Shown one piece after another: positions 32,901 to 45,664 of a DNA stretch of 64,000 bases. The stretch covers positions 124,001-188,000 of the forward strand of contig JABYQR010000033.1 of the NCBI GenBank assembly GCA_022592445.1, given 5' to 3'. Below the pieces are notes generated by a model. The model was not told the DNA's origin. It saw only the letters and a list, made by a program, of their open reading frames with translations, and did not search any database. The DNA is from Cytidiella melzeri (taxonomy: Eukaryota; Basidiomycota; Agaricomycetes; Polyporales; Irpicaceae). A program made the position numbers and the translations under genes. How positions within the stretch are numbered: position 1 is the stretch's first letter; each line of letters starts with the position of its first letter.

Positions 32901-34090
32901 TTGCTCGCAAAATATGAAAGTTGGAAATATCTTGTCAGAATCACCTCCCAACAATTTGGTAATTCTTGCTCAGTGAGCGAAGATTGTTTGTAGATTGCTG
33001 TACAAGATCATGACAAAGCAACAATATGTTACAGATCACCATGGACAATGTAGATTAGATATGTGAATAGATAAGATCAGATGGTACATAACACGTAATT
33101 TCATCATCATTATAGCCACACACAATAGAGCAGCTGCACCTTCTTGCATCATGTTCCAGTACTATCCATGCCTGTATAGCAAAAGTCCCAAAAGGCTTCT
33201 CCTGACTCATATTTTGTATATCAATTGTATTGAGGCTTAGTAAAGGCTCAGACAGCCTATTCCGCTATGCAGGATGCTCACTCAATACTCACATTCTCTA
33301 TGCAGTAACATTAGCAAGCTGGACTGTGCATCACCAATCCTTACTCATATGAAATGACTGTAGTGTCAGTAATCTAGTCACAGACATGTATACACACAGC
33401 TCCTACAGAGCAGAAAATTAATCAGACACTTAATCCTACAGTTAGTTGACTCTTCAGTCATCCCCTGCACTCATGCCTTCCATAGAATTGTGATACACAG
33501 GACTACTGTAATAGATAACATGCCCATGTTGGCCACTCCAACCAAGGGCTCTACCCCAGGACCACAGCAGGGTGTTTTCTCCTGCCCCTCCCCCCCTCTG
33601 GTACGATTTGAGTCCAAAATTGCATGTGTATCTGTGGCAATTGCAGTGATCTGGTGCTGTGCTACCTAGGAGTACAGCAGAAATAAGCAACATATGATTG
33701 TCAGAGTGGTTGAAATTACTGGTGAGCCACACAAGCTCTTTGCATCCCAATTGCACAATTGGGGTGAGGGTGAAGGAGAGTGTGTGCTTGGTGGTGGCCA
33801 GCCAACAGCAGAGAATGTTTGCTATCTCCAAACCCCATCTTAGCAACATGTGGGAATACCCATATATATTCAGACCCAGTTGATGAGCCTCAGTTGAAAT
33901 CCATTTTCCTCTTGGATTGCCCAGGACAAGGCTCAATTCAACTGGTGCTAGAAGTAATAGTTGGTTACCAAAGTATTGTTTTGGCTTTCAAAATTGGAGC
34001 CGCTGAGGAGTGTTGTTGACACTCAAAGATATCTCATGCTGCATACTGCCCTCACTAGCACACTTTTTTGCTGACTGGCACTGAACTAGA
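32900..34090. other. No gene recognised
   Basis: CpG-poor sequence. The 160-codon minus frame 33936-33454 shows no domain and no splice-supported extension and was not accepted. Confidence 0.4.
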
Positions 34091-34094
34091 ACTG

Positions 34095-34365
34095 TAAGAC
34101 AACTGTGAGCCTCCTATATCTCACCCCTCTCTTCCTCCATCTTGCTCAAATACAATTCACACAGCCAAAACAACACAGCAGCTGAAGCACTACAAGACAA
34201 ATCTTACAAAGTCCTCTTGCACCTGCAAACACACTCAGGAATGTTTGGTCTACATGTACTTAGGAGAAGCCTTCAATAGGGAATCTTAAACTACTAAGCA
34301 CACTCCTTCTGTCAGCCATTCCTTGTGTATTGGTCAAAGAACAGAGACAGCAGCTCACAGTGTTC
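34095..34365. repeat. CpG-depleted copy of the repeat at 36100-36370
   Basis: It aligns with 36100-36370 over about 270 nt (CCTCCATCTTGCTC against CCTCCATCTCGCTC; AAAACAACACAGCAGC against AAAACAACCCAGCAGC). Most CG dinucleotides of the other copy are TG or CA here. Confidence 0.75.
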
Positions 34366-34817
34366 TTCCACAACCTTGTGAGACAAACAGCCATTCATGT
34401 TGGCTAAATTGCCAATTTCATTGTGGTGCTTCTGAGCCTTTGTTGACAATGTCACCACTCTCAAGCATCACCTGCTCACTGATAAAGCAGCCAAGCTGAC
34501 AATGTGTCAAGAAACTATTAGAGTGTTCAGGTCAAACATGTATGTAGGAGACATTAGACATGTCACTTGTGATCTTGCAGTCAAAGACAACACACTCAAA
34601 TGTCAGCCCTTAGACAAAGATATAGATACATTCTGATCACAGTGGCAATGCTTTTGCAAGATCAACCTTCAGTTACAAGCACTACATGTACATGTCAATC
34701 ACACCCATTCCTAGGCAACACCTTCTTTGTCCAACAAGATCTGGCTAACCCTGCCTTGTGCTGTGTAACAGGGGTTGCCTTGGGCATAAAGACTGACGCA
34801 ATGGGGCCGAGGGGTTC

Positions 34818-35284
34818 TCATGCACCTTTGCCACCGACTGCCTCAGCTGCCTTGGGATCCTGGGGATCCTGGGGTTCCTGGGTCCCTTTGGGTTCCTTGT
34901 TCTTGGGTCTCATCCTAACAACCTTGATGCTCTCACCCCCTTCAATTTGAACAGACCTAAATTTCCTGTTTGCCCCATTTTGCCCCCTTGGGGTCTGCGA
35001 CCTGGAAAGCATGCTGTCAGACCTACTGCCAAGACTGGAGAGTGATTGCCAGAAAAAACTCTCATCGACATTTCAATGTGAAGTGTGAGTACTCACAGGT
35101 AATCGACAAGAGCTTGAATGTCAGGTTCCGTGGTGGGAGCAGAGCGATGGAAGACTAGGTGCTGTCCTGTGCTCAATCCCTCAGGGATAGCAGGGATGGG
35201 ACCACCAGATCCTTCCTTGCTGTAAGGTAGGGCAGACACTGTGACAATGGCAACAAACAACACAAGGGTGGATGAGAGGTGCAT
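34818..35284 (-). CDS. Small secreted protein, spliced
   Basis: Minus-strand exons 35284-35097 and 35022-34818 (74-nt GT-AG intron) give 130 residues. The N-terminus MHLSSTLVLFVAIVTVSALP is a clear signal peptide with likely cleavage after residue 18. The mature part is Pro/Gly/Ser-rich, and the C-terminal third is highly charged with short QDPQDPK-type repeats. There are no cysteines in the mature protein, so it is not a disulphide-rich effector. No family was recognised. A TATA box with a CCAAT box lies about 190 nt upstream (35471-35486), which supports expression. Small secreted proteins of this size are often symbiosis or pathogenicity candidates in basidiomycetes, but that is only inference. 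Alternatively the second exon could be misjoined and the protein end at the TGA at 35093-35095. Confidence 0.6.
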
Positions 35285-35470
35285 GATGAGCAAGGATGTA
35301 GGATGGTGAAAGATGATGTGGAGAGAGAGAGAGAGTAAGATAGCTGCAAGAGTAACTTCAGTATGGTGACTCAAGGATGTGTGGACTGTGAGCAATGAAG
35401 TACTCACCGGCCTGCGCTCAAAGAGTTGTGGAAGATGAGGTATGAGGGCTTGGAATGGTGGAAGGGGGGG

Positions 35471-35486
35471 TGTTATATAGCCAATG
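35471..35486 (-). promoter_or_regulatory. Core promoter of the small secreted protein
   Basis: The minus strand reads CATTGG (inverted CCAAT) directly before CTATATAAC. This sits about 190 nt before the ATG at 35284. Confidence 0.45.
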
Positions 35487-35519
35487 GGTAGCAACAAACA
35501 CAGCACCCACACAAGAGAC

Positions 35520-36099
35520 AGAGTTGCAATTTATCATGAACTAAGGTTTGGTTGTCGTGTAACACGGTGCATTATACTCCAAAAGGGTGAGCACCTTGGC
35601 CCCCTGTCAGAGATGCGTGATTCATGATCAATGAAATTTATTCTGGCCACAGCCTCTAGTCTCAAATCATGTGGTAACGTTTGGTCTCCATGTGCGGGAG
35701 AAGCCCGAGAACATGGCGCCGGATGGTTGGAGGGAAGGAGGGTCATTTCTGTGCGTTGTGTCGGCCAATTCGGAAACAGATGCATCGTATGCCAGGGGAC
35801 GACGCGGAACAGAACAGTAGTCACACTTCATTCGGAGGAGAAAACCTCCGGGTCGATATAGTCACAGCAAACAGCAAACAATACTAATCGTTTCACAAAA
35901 TGCAACTCGGACGAGCTCCTAAACGGTGAACAGTGCGAGCGGGACGCATCAGTGGCAGCATGCATTGCTGGTGGCAACCCAACTACTGTACAACCGGGAC
36001 TTGTATGAATTCCGAACCTTGACGACAAACATCAGTACTGTACACCCCCTAAGCACTGTTTGTGATATCACCACTGCACAGACAAGAAGACGTGTTTGA
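35520..36099. other. No gene recognised, CpG-rich
   Basis: Normal CpG content, unlike 31-34 kb. Several short overlapping frames, none with a domain or splice-supported extension. Confidence 0.4.
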
Positions 36100-36370
36100 C
36101 TGACCGGCGGTGAGCCTCTCGAAACGTACAATCTCTCTCCCTCCATCTCGCTCGCATACGACTCGCATCGCCCAAAACAACCCAGCAGCCAAAGCCCAAA
36201 ACGCATCTTTACAGACGCTTACAAAGCCCACTGGCCCCACGAATACACTTAGGAAGATTTGGCTTACATGCACTTGGGAGAAGCGTTCAGAAAGGAATCT
36301 ATCACCACTAAGCACATCCGTCCTTTCGTCAGCCGTCCATAAGAACAGAGACAGCAATGCATAGTCCGAG
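36100..36370. repeat. CpG-retaining copy of the repeat at 34095-34365
   Basis: Paralogous to 34095-34365 and retains CG at positions where that copy has TG or CA (for example CTCGCTCGCATACGACTCGC). Confidence 0.75.
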
Positions 36371-37850
36371 GTCAAGTGATTCTCTCGGCGTGGATGAGTG
36401 ACAACACAATAGGCGATAGCTCACACAACAGCGTCTGTTTGCGTCGTACCGGAAAGCTGGTTCGGATTCGCCAAGGATATTGTGCGGTTGAGAACTTCCT
36501 ACTAAAATAATGATTATACGGTGTGCTGTTGTGGATTGGATTGCCTGTATGCAGGAACGAGGGCCGCGTCTGATAATCGATTGCGTTGCAAGGGAGACGT
36601 ACGGCGACCTACGTTTCTCCCGACGTGTGACTGCTCCTTTCTGGGATAGCGAGTACGCAGCGCTTGCAGAGAAGGAAGAGTGGGTTGGTTGCCTGTAGTG
36701 CAATCACTACATGAAACCAGCCTACTGCTGCTTCTTTGGAAAGCCACCGGGGAGATAGGGTTGAATGGGCCCGGAACGGCAGACATGAGAAACGCGTTTC
36801 GTGGCTCGATGCTTGGCTGCACCGCATATTTGGGCGTACTCTGTTTCGGTTACTTTAGCAAGTGCAATGTGCTGCCGAAGTGTGAGATCTGTGTAGATAG
36901 ATAGTGATAACAATGCTAGCGCATACTCACTAGTGGATGCAACGGAATCCAGTTCAGTAACCACTACGCGCGCGCGAGATGACGGTGCAGATCGATGAGG
37001 TTGCTCGCCCAGCCATGAAATCGTCACCACGGTATACTCGGAGCAGGCCAGCCAGCCAACGCTACTACTGCGAAACATCAAGTTCATCAGATGTGCCGAG
37101 TTAAGAAGTGGACGTATGTACCCGATAAAGGAGACCTTTGAGTAGGACCCAATCGATTGAAATAGCTGAAGAGGTATGAAGGGGAGTCAGGACGGCTGTG
37201 GCTGTGGTGGTTGGTCGGTAAGCCATCTGTAATACAGCACGGGGGTAAACTGTATTGGGGGAATATCTCACGTTATTAACTCAAATAAGGACAGCCAGCC
37301 GTAACAAGCTATGTATAACATCTTCAAGCGCTCTAACAGCTTTCGCCACCTGATGCCTTCTGCTTCCCTGCTCTCTGTCCCCCGCCCTCTGCCTGGAATG
37401 GCTCAGCAGTGTTGTTATTTCAGGATCCTCCGAGTGATGCGCCAACGCGGTGATCCGCGATCCGCTGCGTCTACCGCCTGACGCCGCCAGCGACCATTTA
37501 CTTCTCTCTGTTTGTATTGGTACGTTCCGTCTCGGTATCGCCTTTCTCTATGCGCATATGTTTTATTCTACTATTCCGCCCCCACTTCATTCCGCAGATC
37601 TACTCATAATGAATTCACACTCGCGTTCTCATTTGTTACTTTATTCGTATTTTCCGCTTTTCGTAAATTATATAAAAACTCATGTATAGTGTCAGTTTTG
37701 AACATCATCATCTCATTGCTCAATCTCGTGTGCACTCGACCTGTTCATTACAATAAGCAGTGCTGTTCCGCCCATAACCTCAACCTTACCAAGGTATTCA
37801 TTGTTTGTTGTCAGAATATTCATTAATGATTAGTTCTTTGCTTTTCTCTC
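36371..37850. other. No gene recognised
   Basis: No frame with recognisable domains. CpG content is normal to about 37500, then AT-rich sequence up to the remnant gene at 37855. Confidence 0.4.
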
Positions 37851-37854
37851 TGCA

Positions 37855-38312
37855 AGGATCATGTACAGTCAGTTCCTGGGAAGATTTGCAAGGTATAGTC
37901 GTTGTAAGCAATTTGAACTCCATTACACACTTATGATCAGTGGTGCCACCCCATGCTGCCCTTCCAATTGCCAGCCATGTGGAGGCCAACATCTTCAACT
38001 TCAACAAAATGCTGCACAAGGCGTCCACACTTGTGTCATTCGAACCAGAGGTCCTACCATGCCTGGGTGAGATGTCCTAGTAAGTAAACAACACTGTGTT
38101 TTTGTAAGTTTGCTAATGCTATCTGTTATTCAGCCCTATTGACGAGGAGGGAGTTCTTGTCCCATTGACGTTTGAGGGTCTCACTAGCTACGCTCAAACA
38201 CTTTCTTTTCTGGAACACATATTGTGCTTCTGCCCTTGCCGTACCGGCATATTTGTTTTGCCCAAGGTCATCCACTCTAAGGCCAACCCTACTGTTGTAA
38301 TTGCAGGGTTTT
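37855..38312 (+). pseudogene. Three-exon remnant of an unknown gene (C-terminal part)
   Basis: Exons about 37855-37899, 37945-38079 and 38133-38312 join in frame. They read SCTVSSWEDLQ, VVPPHAALPIASHVEANIFN, EVLPCLGEMS, then YPIDEEGVLVPLTFEGLTSY, ILCFCPCRTGIFVLPK and PTVVIAGF before TGA. Introns begin GTATAG and GTAAGT and end CAG. Composition and splicing look genuine. The 5' part was not found and the family is not recognised. Confidence 0.5.
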
Positions 38313-39660
38313 GATGTGCGCACGGGAGGGTCGCTCGGATCAAGGAACACAATGTTAATAAAATAGCTACAAAAGTACAAGGATTTTATAAATTTTAGCA
38401 AAATGGATAAGATGAAAAGAGAAATCTGAAGTGGGTAATCTGCGCGGAATGACAAAAGGCGGGCGGCAGGAAAAAACAGATACAGCAATTGAGGCAGCAA
38501 ACCTAAAATAACAACACCTACCAAGGTATTCATTGGGTGTTTCCAATAGACAGGTCCTGGTACGGGCTGTAGATATTTCAGTGAGTGCATCTTTCCAACA
38601 ACAATGTCTACCTACAGCTAATAACACAACAAAATTGGACCTACAACAGTCCCTTAGTCACAACCTGCAGCAGACAAAGACGTACAAATGCAAGGCCCTT
38701 GATCAAATTAAGTACATTTGCTGTGGGTTACTCAGAGTTCACAGCTGATACACTGTACTTGAGACCAAGTACTTGACACTAAGAGGTGGGTTGTCTTTTC
38801 ATTAATCTCCTTGGGAGTTTATTTCTTGTCTACTAAGAAGGCTATTTGGCCTTGCCTGTTGTGTACCTGTGACTACACCTACCTTCTTGAGGTGAGCTCA
38901 GGACACTTTTGACCCACTCCCACTCTTTACACGCCTTCCACACCTAAGTTGCTCACGTGACTGCCTCATCAAGGTCTGGTGTGCTTATTCCTGGCCCCCT
39001 TTAGTGTCCAGGGTGTTTGTTACTGTTTAACCGTCTAAGTCCCTAGCACAACAACAGCAAAGATGTACCCCCAACTCCTGATCCTATCACCATAGAAGGA
39101 GAAGAAGAGTACATTGTTACATTGTCAAAAGGTGTTAGACAGCAGATTGCACAGACAGTGGACAAAACTCCAATGCCTTGTCAAATGGGAAGGGTGTTCA
39201 AAAGAATACAATAGCTTGGAGCCTTTCAAAAACCTTTAAAGTAGTCAGGAAGCAATTGACAACTTCTACAAAGTGAATCCCGGAGTACTCGGGTTATCAA
39301 AGCTTCACTCTTTGTAGATCTCTGCTTGCACTTTTGGAAATCTAATACCTATACCAACCCTACTTTCCTTTGCACAATCTATCCATCTACATATGATCCT
39401 GGCTGGGATGAAGGCAAACAGATTGGTCTGGATATCTCAAGAGCATCACACTGACGGGTAACATCAACAACACCAGAAGGGGAGAAACTTTCTAGCATTG
39501 TTCTGACTAGACAATTGGGGCAATTCTGCTGTATCCCTGTAGATGTGTAGAAAATCTCTATTACCGCAGAAAGTGATGTCTCGCAAGGACACTCAATTTT
39601 AGGAGAGGGGTGATGTTGTGGATGGCCTGATTAGCCCTTATGTTTCTGCATTTTACCTCC
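38313..39660. other. No gene recognised
   Basis: Repeat-like, mostly CpG-poor. 38960-39020 resembles 48590-48650 (AGGTCTGGTGTG, GTGTCCAGGG), so part of it is a dispersed repeat. Confidence 0.4.
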
Positions 39661-40239
39661 AGTTACAATTCCTGAAGAATGAAGAAGATTTGTTCCAGTG
39701 TGCTCCAGCACATTGGCACTTTGTCAGATGTAACCCTTTCACCTCCCAAAGTGTGGGACTTTGATGGAGAAATACAGACAGTAACACTTGCAATATCCAA
39801 TCCTTCATCACGGTTGATGGAATCAAACTGAATTTGTTATCAGCCCTTTTTAACTTTGTATCAGATCACTTTTGCAATCAAAATGCACTGATTGATTGTT
39901 ACAGACTGCATAGAGGTACATACACCATTGGATAGCCCTATCTTGTGGTTACATTCTGGTACAAAAATCCTGTCAATTGAAGTGGATTAAGCAACTTATG
40001 GCCAGTCTACTGACAAAAGGTCACTCAAACACAGATTCAAACTCCACTGTTGCTGGCACATGATGTCCAATTGTGGTTGAGTGCATGTACAGCAATCTAC
40101 AGACATTGCTTGCTCCTGAACAAGGAATGCAATCAGAAGACGTGCCACAATATTATTGGCTCTAAGCAAGGATTACCAGTACTTTGGAAGATAACAAAAC
40201 AACTCAGTCCCTGCATTGGTGAACAATGGAAATTTGTGA

Positions 40240-41575
40240 TTGCATTTCCAATGAGCACTGCATCTGATTGTTCTATAAGGTTTGACAATGAATAGTTGCT
40301 CTCTAAGTGAGGGTTACAATCAGAACACAGCCTGTGGCAATCCCAATGGGGATGAGCCAGTTCAGACATCAACAGGACGTTGTTGCATCAGCAGCAAGCA
40401 CTGCATCTGATTATTCAATGATTGTTACACAAAGTTTCACAGCTGTAGCTGCTCTGTAAGAAGGAGTCACAATCAGAACACAGCCTGTGGCAGTCCTGAT
40501 GGGGATGAGGCAGTTCAGACACCAACAGGACATGGTTGCATCAGCAGCAGGCACTGTATCTGATTGTTCAATGATTGTCACAAAACGCTTCACAGCCGCA
40601 AGGAGGAGTCACGGTCAGAACACAGCCTGTGGCAGTCCGGATGGGGATGAGGCAGTTCAGACACCAACAGGAGATGGTTGCATCAGCAGCAAGCACTGTA
40701 CCTGATTGTTCAATGATTTTTACAGAAAGTTTCACAGCCGTAGTTGCTCTGTAAGGAGGAGTCACAATCAGAACACAGCCTGTGGCAGTCCTGATGGGGA
40801 TGAGGCAGTTCAGACACCAACAAGACATGGTTGCATCAGCAGCAAGCACTGTATCTGATTGTTCAATGATTTTTACACAAAGTTTCACAGCCGTAGTTGC
40901 TCTCTAAGTAGGAGTCACAATCAGAACATAGCCTGTGGCAGTCCTGATGGGGATGAGGCAGTTCAGACACCAACAAGACATGGTTGCATCAGTAGCAAGC
41001 ACTGTATCTGATTGTTCAATGATTTTTACACAAAGTTTCACAGCCGTAGTTGCTCTCTAAGTAGGATAAGTAGGAGTCACAATCAGAACACAGCCTGTGG
41101 CAGTCCTGATGGGGATGAGGCAGTTCAGACACCAACAAGACATGGTTGCATCAGTAACAAGCACTGTATCTGCTTGTTCAATGATTGTTACAGAAAGTTT
41201 CATAGCCGTAAGGAGGAGTCACATTCAGAACACAGCCTGTGGCAGTCCGTATGGGGATGAGGCAGTTCAGACACCAACAGGACATGGTTGCATCAGCAGC
41301 AAGTACTGTATCTGGTTATTCAATGATTGTCACAAAACGCTTCATAGCCGTAAGGAGGAGTCACAATCAGAACACAGCCTGTGGCAGTCCTGATGGGGAT
41401 GAGGCAGTTCAGACACCAACAGGAGATGGTTGCATCAGCAGCAAGCACTGCATCTGATTGTTCAATGATTGTTACACAAAGCTTCACAGCTGTAGTTGCT
41501 CTTTAAGTAGGAGTCACAATCAGAACACAGCCTGTGGCATTTTCAATGTGGATGAGGCAGTTCAGACATAAACAG
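40240..41575. repeat. Tandem array, ~150-bp unit, about 9 copies
   Basis: Same unit family as 17720-18710, with CAGAACACAGCCTGTGGCAG recurring about every 140-160 nt. The units here are more alike than in copy 1, which suggests later amplification or homogenisation. Confidence 0.9.
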
Positions 41576-41967
41576 GACACATGTAACATGTTTTGGGAGT
41601 TGATCTAATGAGACACCCTCGGACCCTTCATTCTTGAAGCAAGTAATTGTCTGGCATCAGCAGGGAACACTCCACAAGATCAATGATGAGATATATGAAG
41701 CCCCTTGCTACCGTTGTTGGCTACGTCTATCAATGCATGGCTGCTATTCCTGCAATCAAACTTATCAATTGTAGCACAGTCACCTTATCCCGGATCAAGT
41801 TGCTTGCCAAAGGTGTCATCAATGAGTAACTTCCCGTAAGCCTTTAGGTCGATGTTTAGGTCATCTCTTACATGTGAGATATGAAATCTCAGATCAGAGC
41901 GTGACAGATTTCAAAGTCCGACACAAACCCAAGCGCCTCGGTGAGACATTGGAGGCAACCTGAACGT

Positions 41968-42016
41968 CAAAGTTTGGGTAAGGGGGGGGGGGGGGTACCT
42001 CCCTACCCAAACATTT
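41968..42016. repeat. Poly-G run inside an inverted repeat
   Basis: GTTTGGGTA is followed by a run of about 15 G, then GGTACCTCCCTACCCAAAC. The flanks can pair into a hairpin carrying the G-run. Confidence 0.75.
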
Positions 42017-42796
42017 TCTCGCACCCAAACTATGTGGCGCACACTAAACGCACCGATTCATCCCAAATCAGGTGAAGAAATCAATGCCACGAAAACGCTA
42101 TCTGTACAGCTCCCAACACAACACGTCCGACAAGCTCAACTTCCTCTCGTTACAACGCTCGCCCTTGCGTCCAAACCTTACTCGACTGCTCTGTCCCTCC
42201 CAGCAATTCTCTACCATTTGTCTTAAATGCTCTAATATAGCTGCACCAAATATGTTGTTCCAATCCGTCCATGCATGCAAGGAGGATTATTAGGTAAGTT
42301 GTTTCAATTACCTTTGTAACTAAATCTTCTCGACACGAACAGGACCAACGATGTGTCGCCAAATGCGCTTGGCCTCCAAAATGGGTTGGCTCGATATACA
42401 CTCAGCATGCAGCCCGGAAGTCCTACGTACGCGGAGGTCGCTTTGCCTTGGTTTGCACAGCGCCCCCTTCTTCCTGTCAGCTCTTGCGAGAACTTCAGGA
42501 ATGGGACCCTTCCTGTCAGCAACACCAAAGGTTCTTGCACACAAGGTACGTTATTGGGTCTGTCAAGTCCGACTATCACTCATCTGTTTCCAACCTCTCC
42601 ATCTGTACTTAGTGTTACAACCTGGGCCTTCTGAGTCCTATCACCACCTGGGCACCCAGATCACGCCACCTGTGGCCTTTGGCCTCTACCAGCATCACCA
42701 AGGCGCTAGCGAAGGGCTCGACCACACAGATCTACAGGCCCACAACCTCCACCTACCCTCCGGAAAAGACAGCACCTCCACAAGGCAGCCGACTCC

Positions 42797-44195
42797 ATGC
42801 CGCAAACAATGGCGCCATCCAACCCGTTAAACCATCGTGCTCGGATGCTGCACGTACCGCCCTCTGTCTCTGGTGAGTCAGTCACGGCCAGCGCGCAAGG
42901 TGCTCAGGGTACTGATGTGCCCCTTGTCTAGGTGGTTCCCACCTTTTTGACACTGTCTTAACCTCTGACTTGGACAATGAGGCAGCTGAGGTCTAACCAG
43001 CACAAATCCCTAGGGCCAGCAAGTCACACCGCAAGCGAGCATTCAACACAGCTGCAGAGACAAGAGACAAGGCGACCCCATCTACTCCAGCTACAAAGAA
43101 ACACAGACAGCCGCCAGCTCCCGCAGCAAAGCAAAAGCCTGCGGCGAGGTCTTGCAAACATCCTGAAGTGCCTGTACCATCCGCCGAAGATCCTCTCGAC
43201 GTGCCGCTCTCAGCTGCACAACATTCCAACCCATCAATGAAGAAGAAACAGCGGGCGTAAAGTTGGTGCTGCCACATTTAAGGAGCAAGACATCAACCAG
43301 TCACTAGACCTGGTTGAAGAGCTGCGACTGGTGGGTATGAACTCGTGGCTTCACCTTGCTGATAGGTACAACACATGGGCTTTGGCAAACAAGCGGCTGC
43401 ACAAACTGGCAGAGAGTCTGCACCGCAAGTACAACAAGGTCAGCTGTAGATTAAATTGAAGGCTCAATACAGCTACTGAATAAATAACAGCTCGTCAGCT
43501 CGAAGAAGCCGACTGGTGACCCTGATGTGCCACCTGAAATCAAACGCGCAAAACAACTTAACCACCTCATTGAGAAGAGTCTCAACATCTGCAACATTGA
43601 CAACAGGATACCTCCGGAGTGGGACCACAATGATGATGAGGACAAAGACCATGAGAAGGGTAACAGTGATGCCGATGCTGATGCCAGTGATGCTGATGGG
43701 AGAATGCAGCTCTTGCTGTGGTCAAAGCTGCTGGCCGTAACAAGCGGCTTGTGCTTGTGGTCACAATCTCCTGCAGTTGCTCACGAGGCAGATAGATCCT
43801 GATACAATCCAGGCTCAGGAGAATGCATGAGACCACCACTATGCTGAGCAAACTGTGTGCTGACTGATGTCATCGCAGAGCGTGGTGCTCAGCAGGAGAT
43901 GCGTGAGTTACGGTCAGAAATCCGTGACCTGCGCCAGTGATGTGATCAGCTCTCACAGGAGTAATGCAGGCTCGGTTGAAAAGCAGCGTGGAGATATGGA
44001 GAAGCATATGCTTGAGTTTCAAATGCGGATCTTGAGCTCTACAGGTGGCAGTGGTGGCAGTGGTGGCATGAGAGGACCAGGCTGGCCCTATGGCAGTGCT
44101 GCAGGTGAATATGGTGATTACCAGTGGGGTGTGGCTACAGTAATCTTCAAGAATTCGAAGTTCCTTTCTAGATGCATGTTGTTGTGTACTTAATT
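42797..44195 (+). pseudogene. Harbinger-associated Myb/trihelix-like protein (DUF6818 type)
   Basis: Starts MPQTMAPSNPLNHRAR. Introns are at 42873-42931 and 43439-43490. The core reads TFKEQDINQSLDLVEELRLV, GMNSWLHLADRYNTWA and SLHRKYNKLVSSKKPTGDPD with PPEIKRAKQLNHLIEK, which I match to the basidiomycete DUF6818 helical DNA-binding domain. This is followed by an Asp-rich tract and a predicted coiled coil (AQQEMRELRSEIRDLR). Harbinger elements need such a second protein to bring the transposase to the element ends and the nucleus. A TAA at about 43000, a one-base shift near 43253 and further stops after 43790 make this copy inactive. Confidence 0.7.
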
Positions 44196-44334
44196 GTCAT
44201 AGATGCCATGAAATCTACCCAATCTTTTCTCCTATGCTCCGAAACAACATTCTTTCCCAGTTGAACCATACATCCAGCAAATCATCTCCATCCTGCCAAA
44301 TAGAGCAGTTTATATTTTTATATAACTGATACCT

Positions 44335-45400
44335 ACCAGGCAGACACAAATTTGATGAAGACAGCAGTTGCATTGCAGTAACTTGTAACGGAACAGTGAA
44401 TCATCACTTGGAAGAGAAATTCGTAAGCGACCAAATGAGCCCTGAATCTCTCACATGCCCCACTCCGCTGATTGACAATATGATAGTAGCTGGCGATCAA
44501 ATTGCATAAGCTGCTGTTGCTCATTTGCATTATGAGAAGCCGTTGTCCTTGTTTTAAGGAAGCACAATGTGCTCATCAATGGAGACTGCTGTCCGGGAAA
44601 TGCTGTGTCCACCACAAGGTAGTAGCCATTGGGGGTATGTTCCAGGATTTGATCATACAGCCAGCAAGCAACACGTGCATCATGAAAGCTGCCAGGTGCA
44701 TTGATGCAGGCAAAGATGATCTCACCTGGATTTGAGTCAGCAAAAGTCAAACAGATGTACTGTCTACTTACCCTTTGGAGAGAAAGCAATAAAACTGCTA
44801 ACAAAGTGCCCATGCAACCATCCGTTGTACATTGCGTTCTCCATATCATCATCTCCAGATGTCTGTACAGGGAGATTGAGCCCATCCACAACTCCAAATG
44901 CGTTGAAAAGGAGTGCATGTTTGGCCTGGATAATCTGTGAATATTCCTCAAATTCCTCTCCTATTGGCCATGCAATCCTTGCTTCAGGCATGCTCTCCAA
45001 GGTTGCAAAGAGTGTGTCAAGGGAAGCATGAATTTACTGGTTTACGTTAGATGGAATAAGAGCAAAGATCTGCCGCAGGGAGACCTCACGCATGGTAGAG
45101 TTTAATCAATGCAATATTAGGCCAAGTGCTCCTGATGCATCCACAGAGCGACGTCCTAGACGAGGGTTTCCGTGCACATGTACATCTGGCCAGCAAATTG
45201 GCTGCAAGTCCCATTTCTCTGCAAAACTCCCCAGAATGTAATGGAATGTAGCAACATCAAGCCCCATAGTAGTGATAAAAGCTCAATCACTTCGGCTTGC
45301 GTACAACCTCTGCCAAGGTGTATCACCTTGTGGGTTCTCCAGAAGCTCTGATCTTGTCAAAGACAAGCGCTGTCGAGCAGCTTGCCTTCTCGCCTGAACC
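44335..45400 (-). pseudogene. PIF/Harbinger DDE transposase
   Basis: The minus-strand reading gives TTMGLDVATFHYILGSFAEK and an N-terminal region, then FNAFGVVDGLNLPVQ (first D), YNGWLHGHFVSSFIAFSPKG, a 46-nt intron (44771-44726), and EIIFACINAPGSFHDARVA. YYLVVDTAFPGQ (second D) and SAEWGM-EIQGSFGRLRISL (catalytic E) follow. This is the DDE_Tnp_4 pattern. Stops lie in the N-terminal half (near 45300, 45106 and 45044), and a TGA near 44448 replaces the Arg expected before EIQGSFGRL. Confidence 0.85.
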
Positions 45401-45664
45401 TCTGCTGCACCACCTACAACAAAAGCTACGGTTGCCAGGTGGTTCTCCTCCTCCTCAGCCATCTCCTTGACATGGAGACGGGGCTCAATGTGACAATTAG
45501 GGACACGGAGTGAATATCGACAAGGAGGTGGTGGCAGGCGTGAAGCACAATGCTCTCACCACCTATCATACTTTGTTCAAGTTATCTAGCCCAGTAAAGA
45601 CCAAGTTAGTATTGATACTACTTGCTATGTAGTACAAGAGGGGTGTTGCTTACCTAGCCCAGTA

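Noticed and set aside
33454..33936. 160-residue minus ORF
   Set aside because: No domain or signal, lies in a CpG-poor decayed block, and no adjoining exon could be joined.
40487..41457. Repeated plus-strand peptides reading QNTACGSPDGDEAVQ-like units
   Set aside because: They follow the satellite unit; unit length and stops vary, with no start context or splice support.
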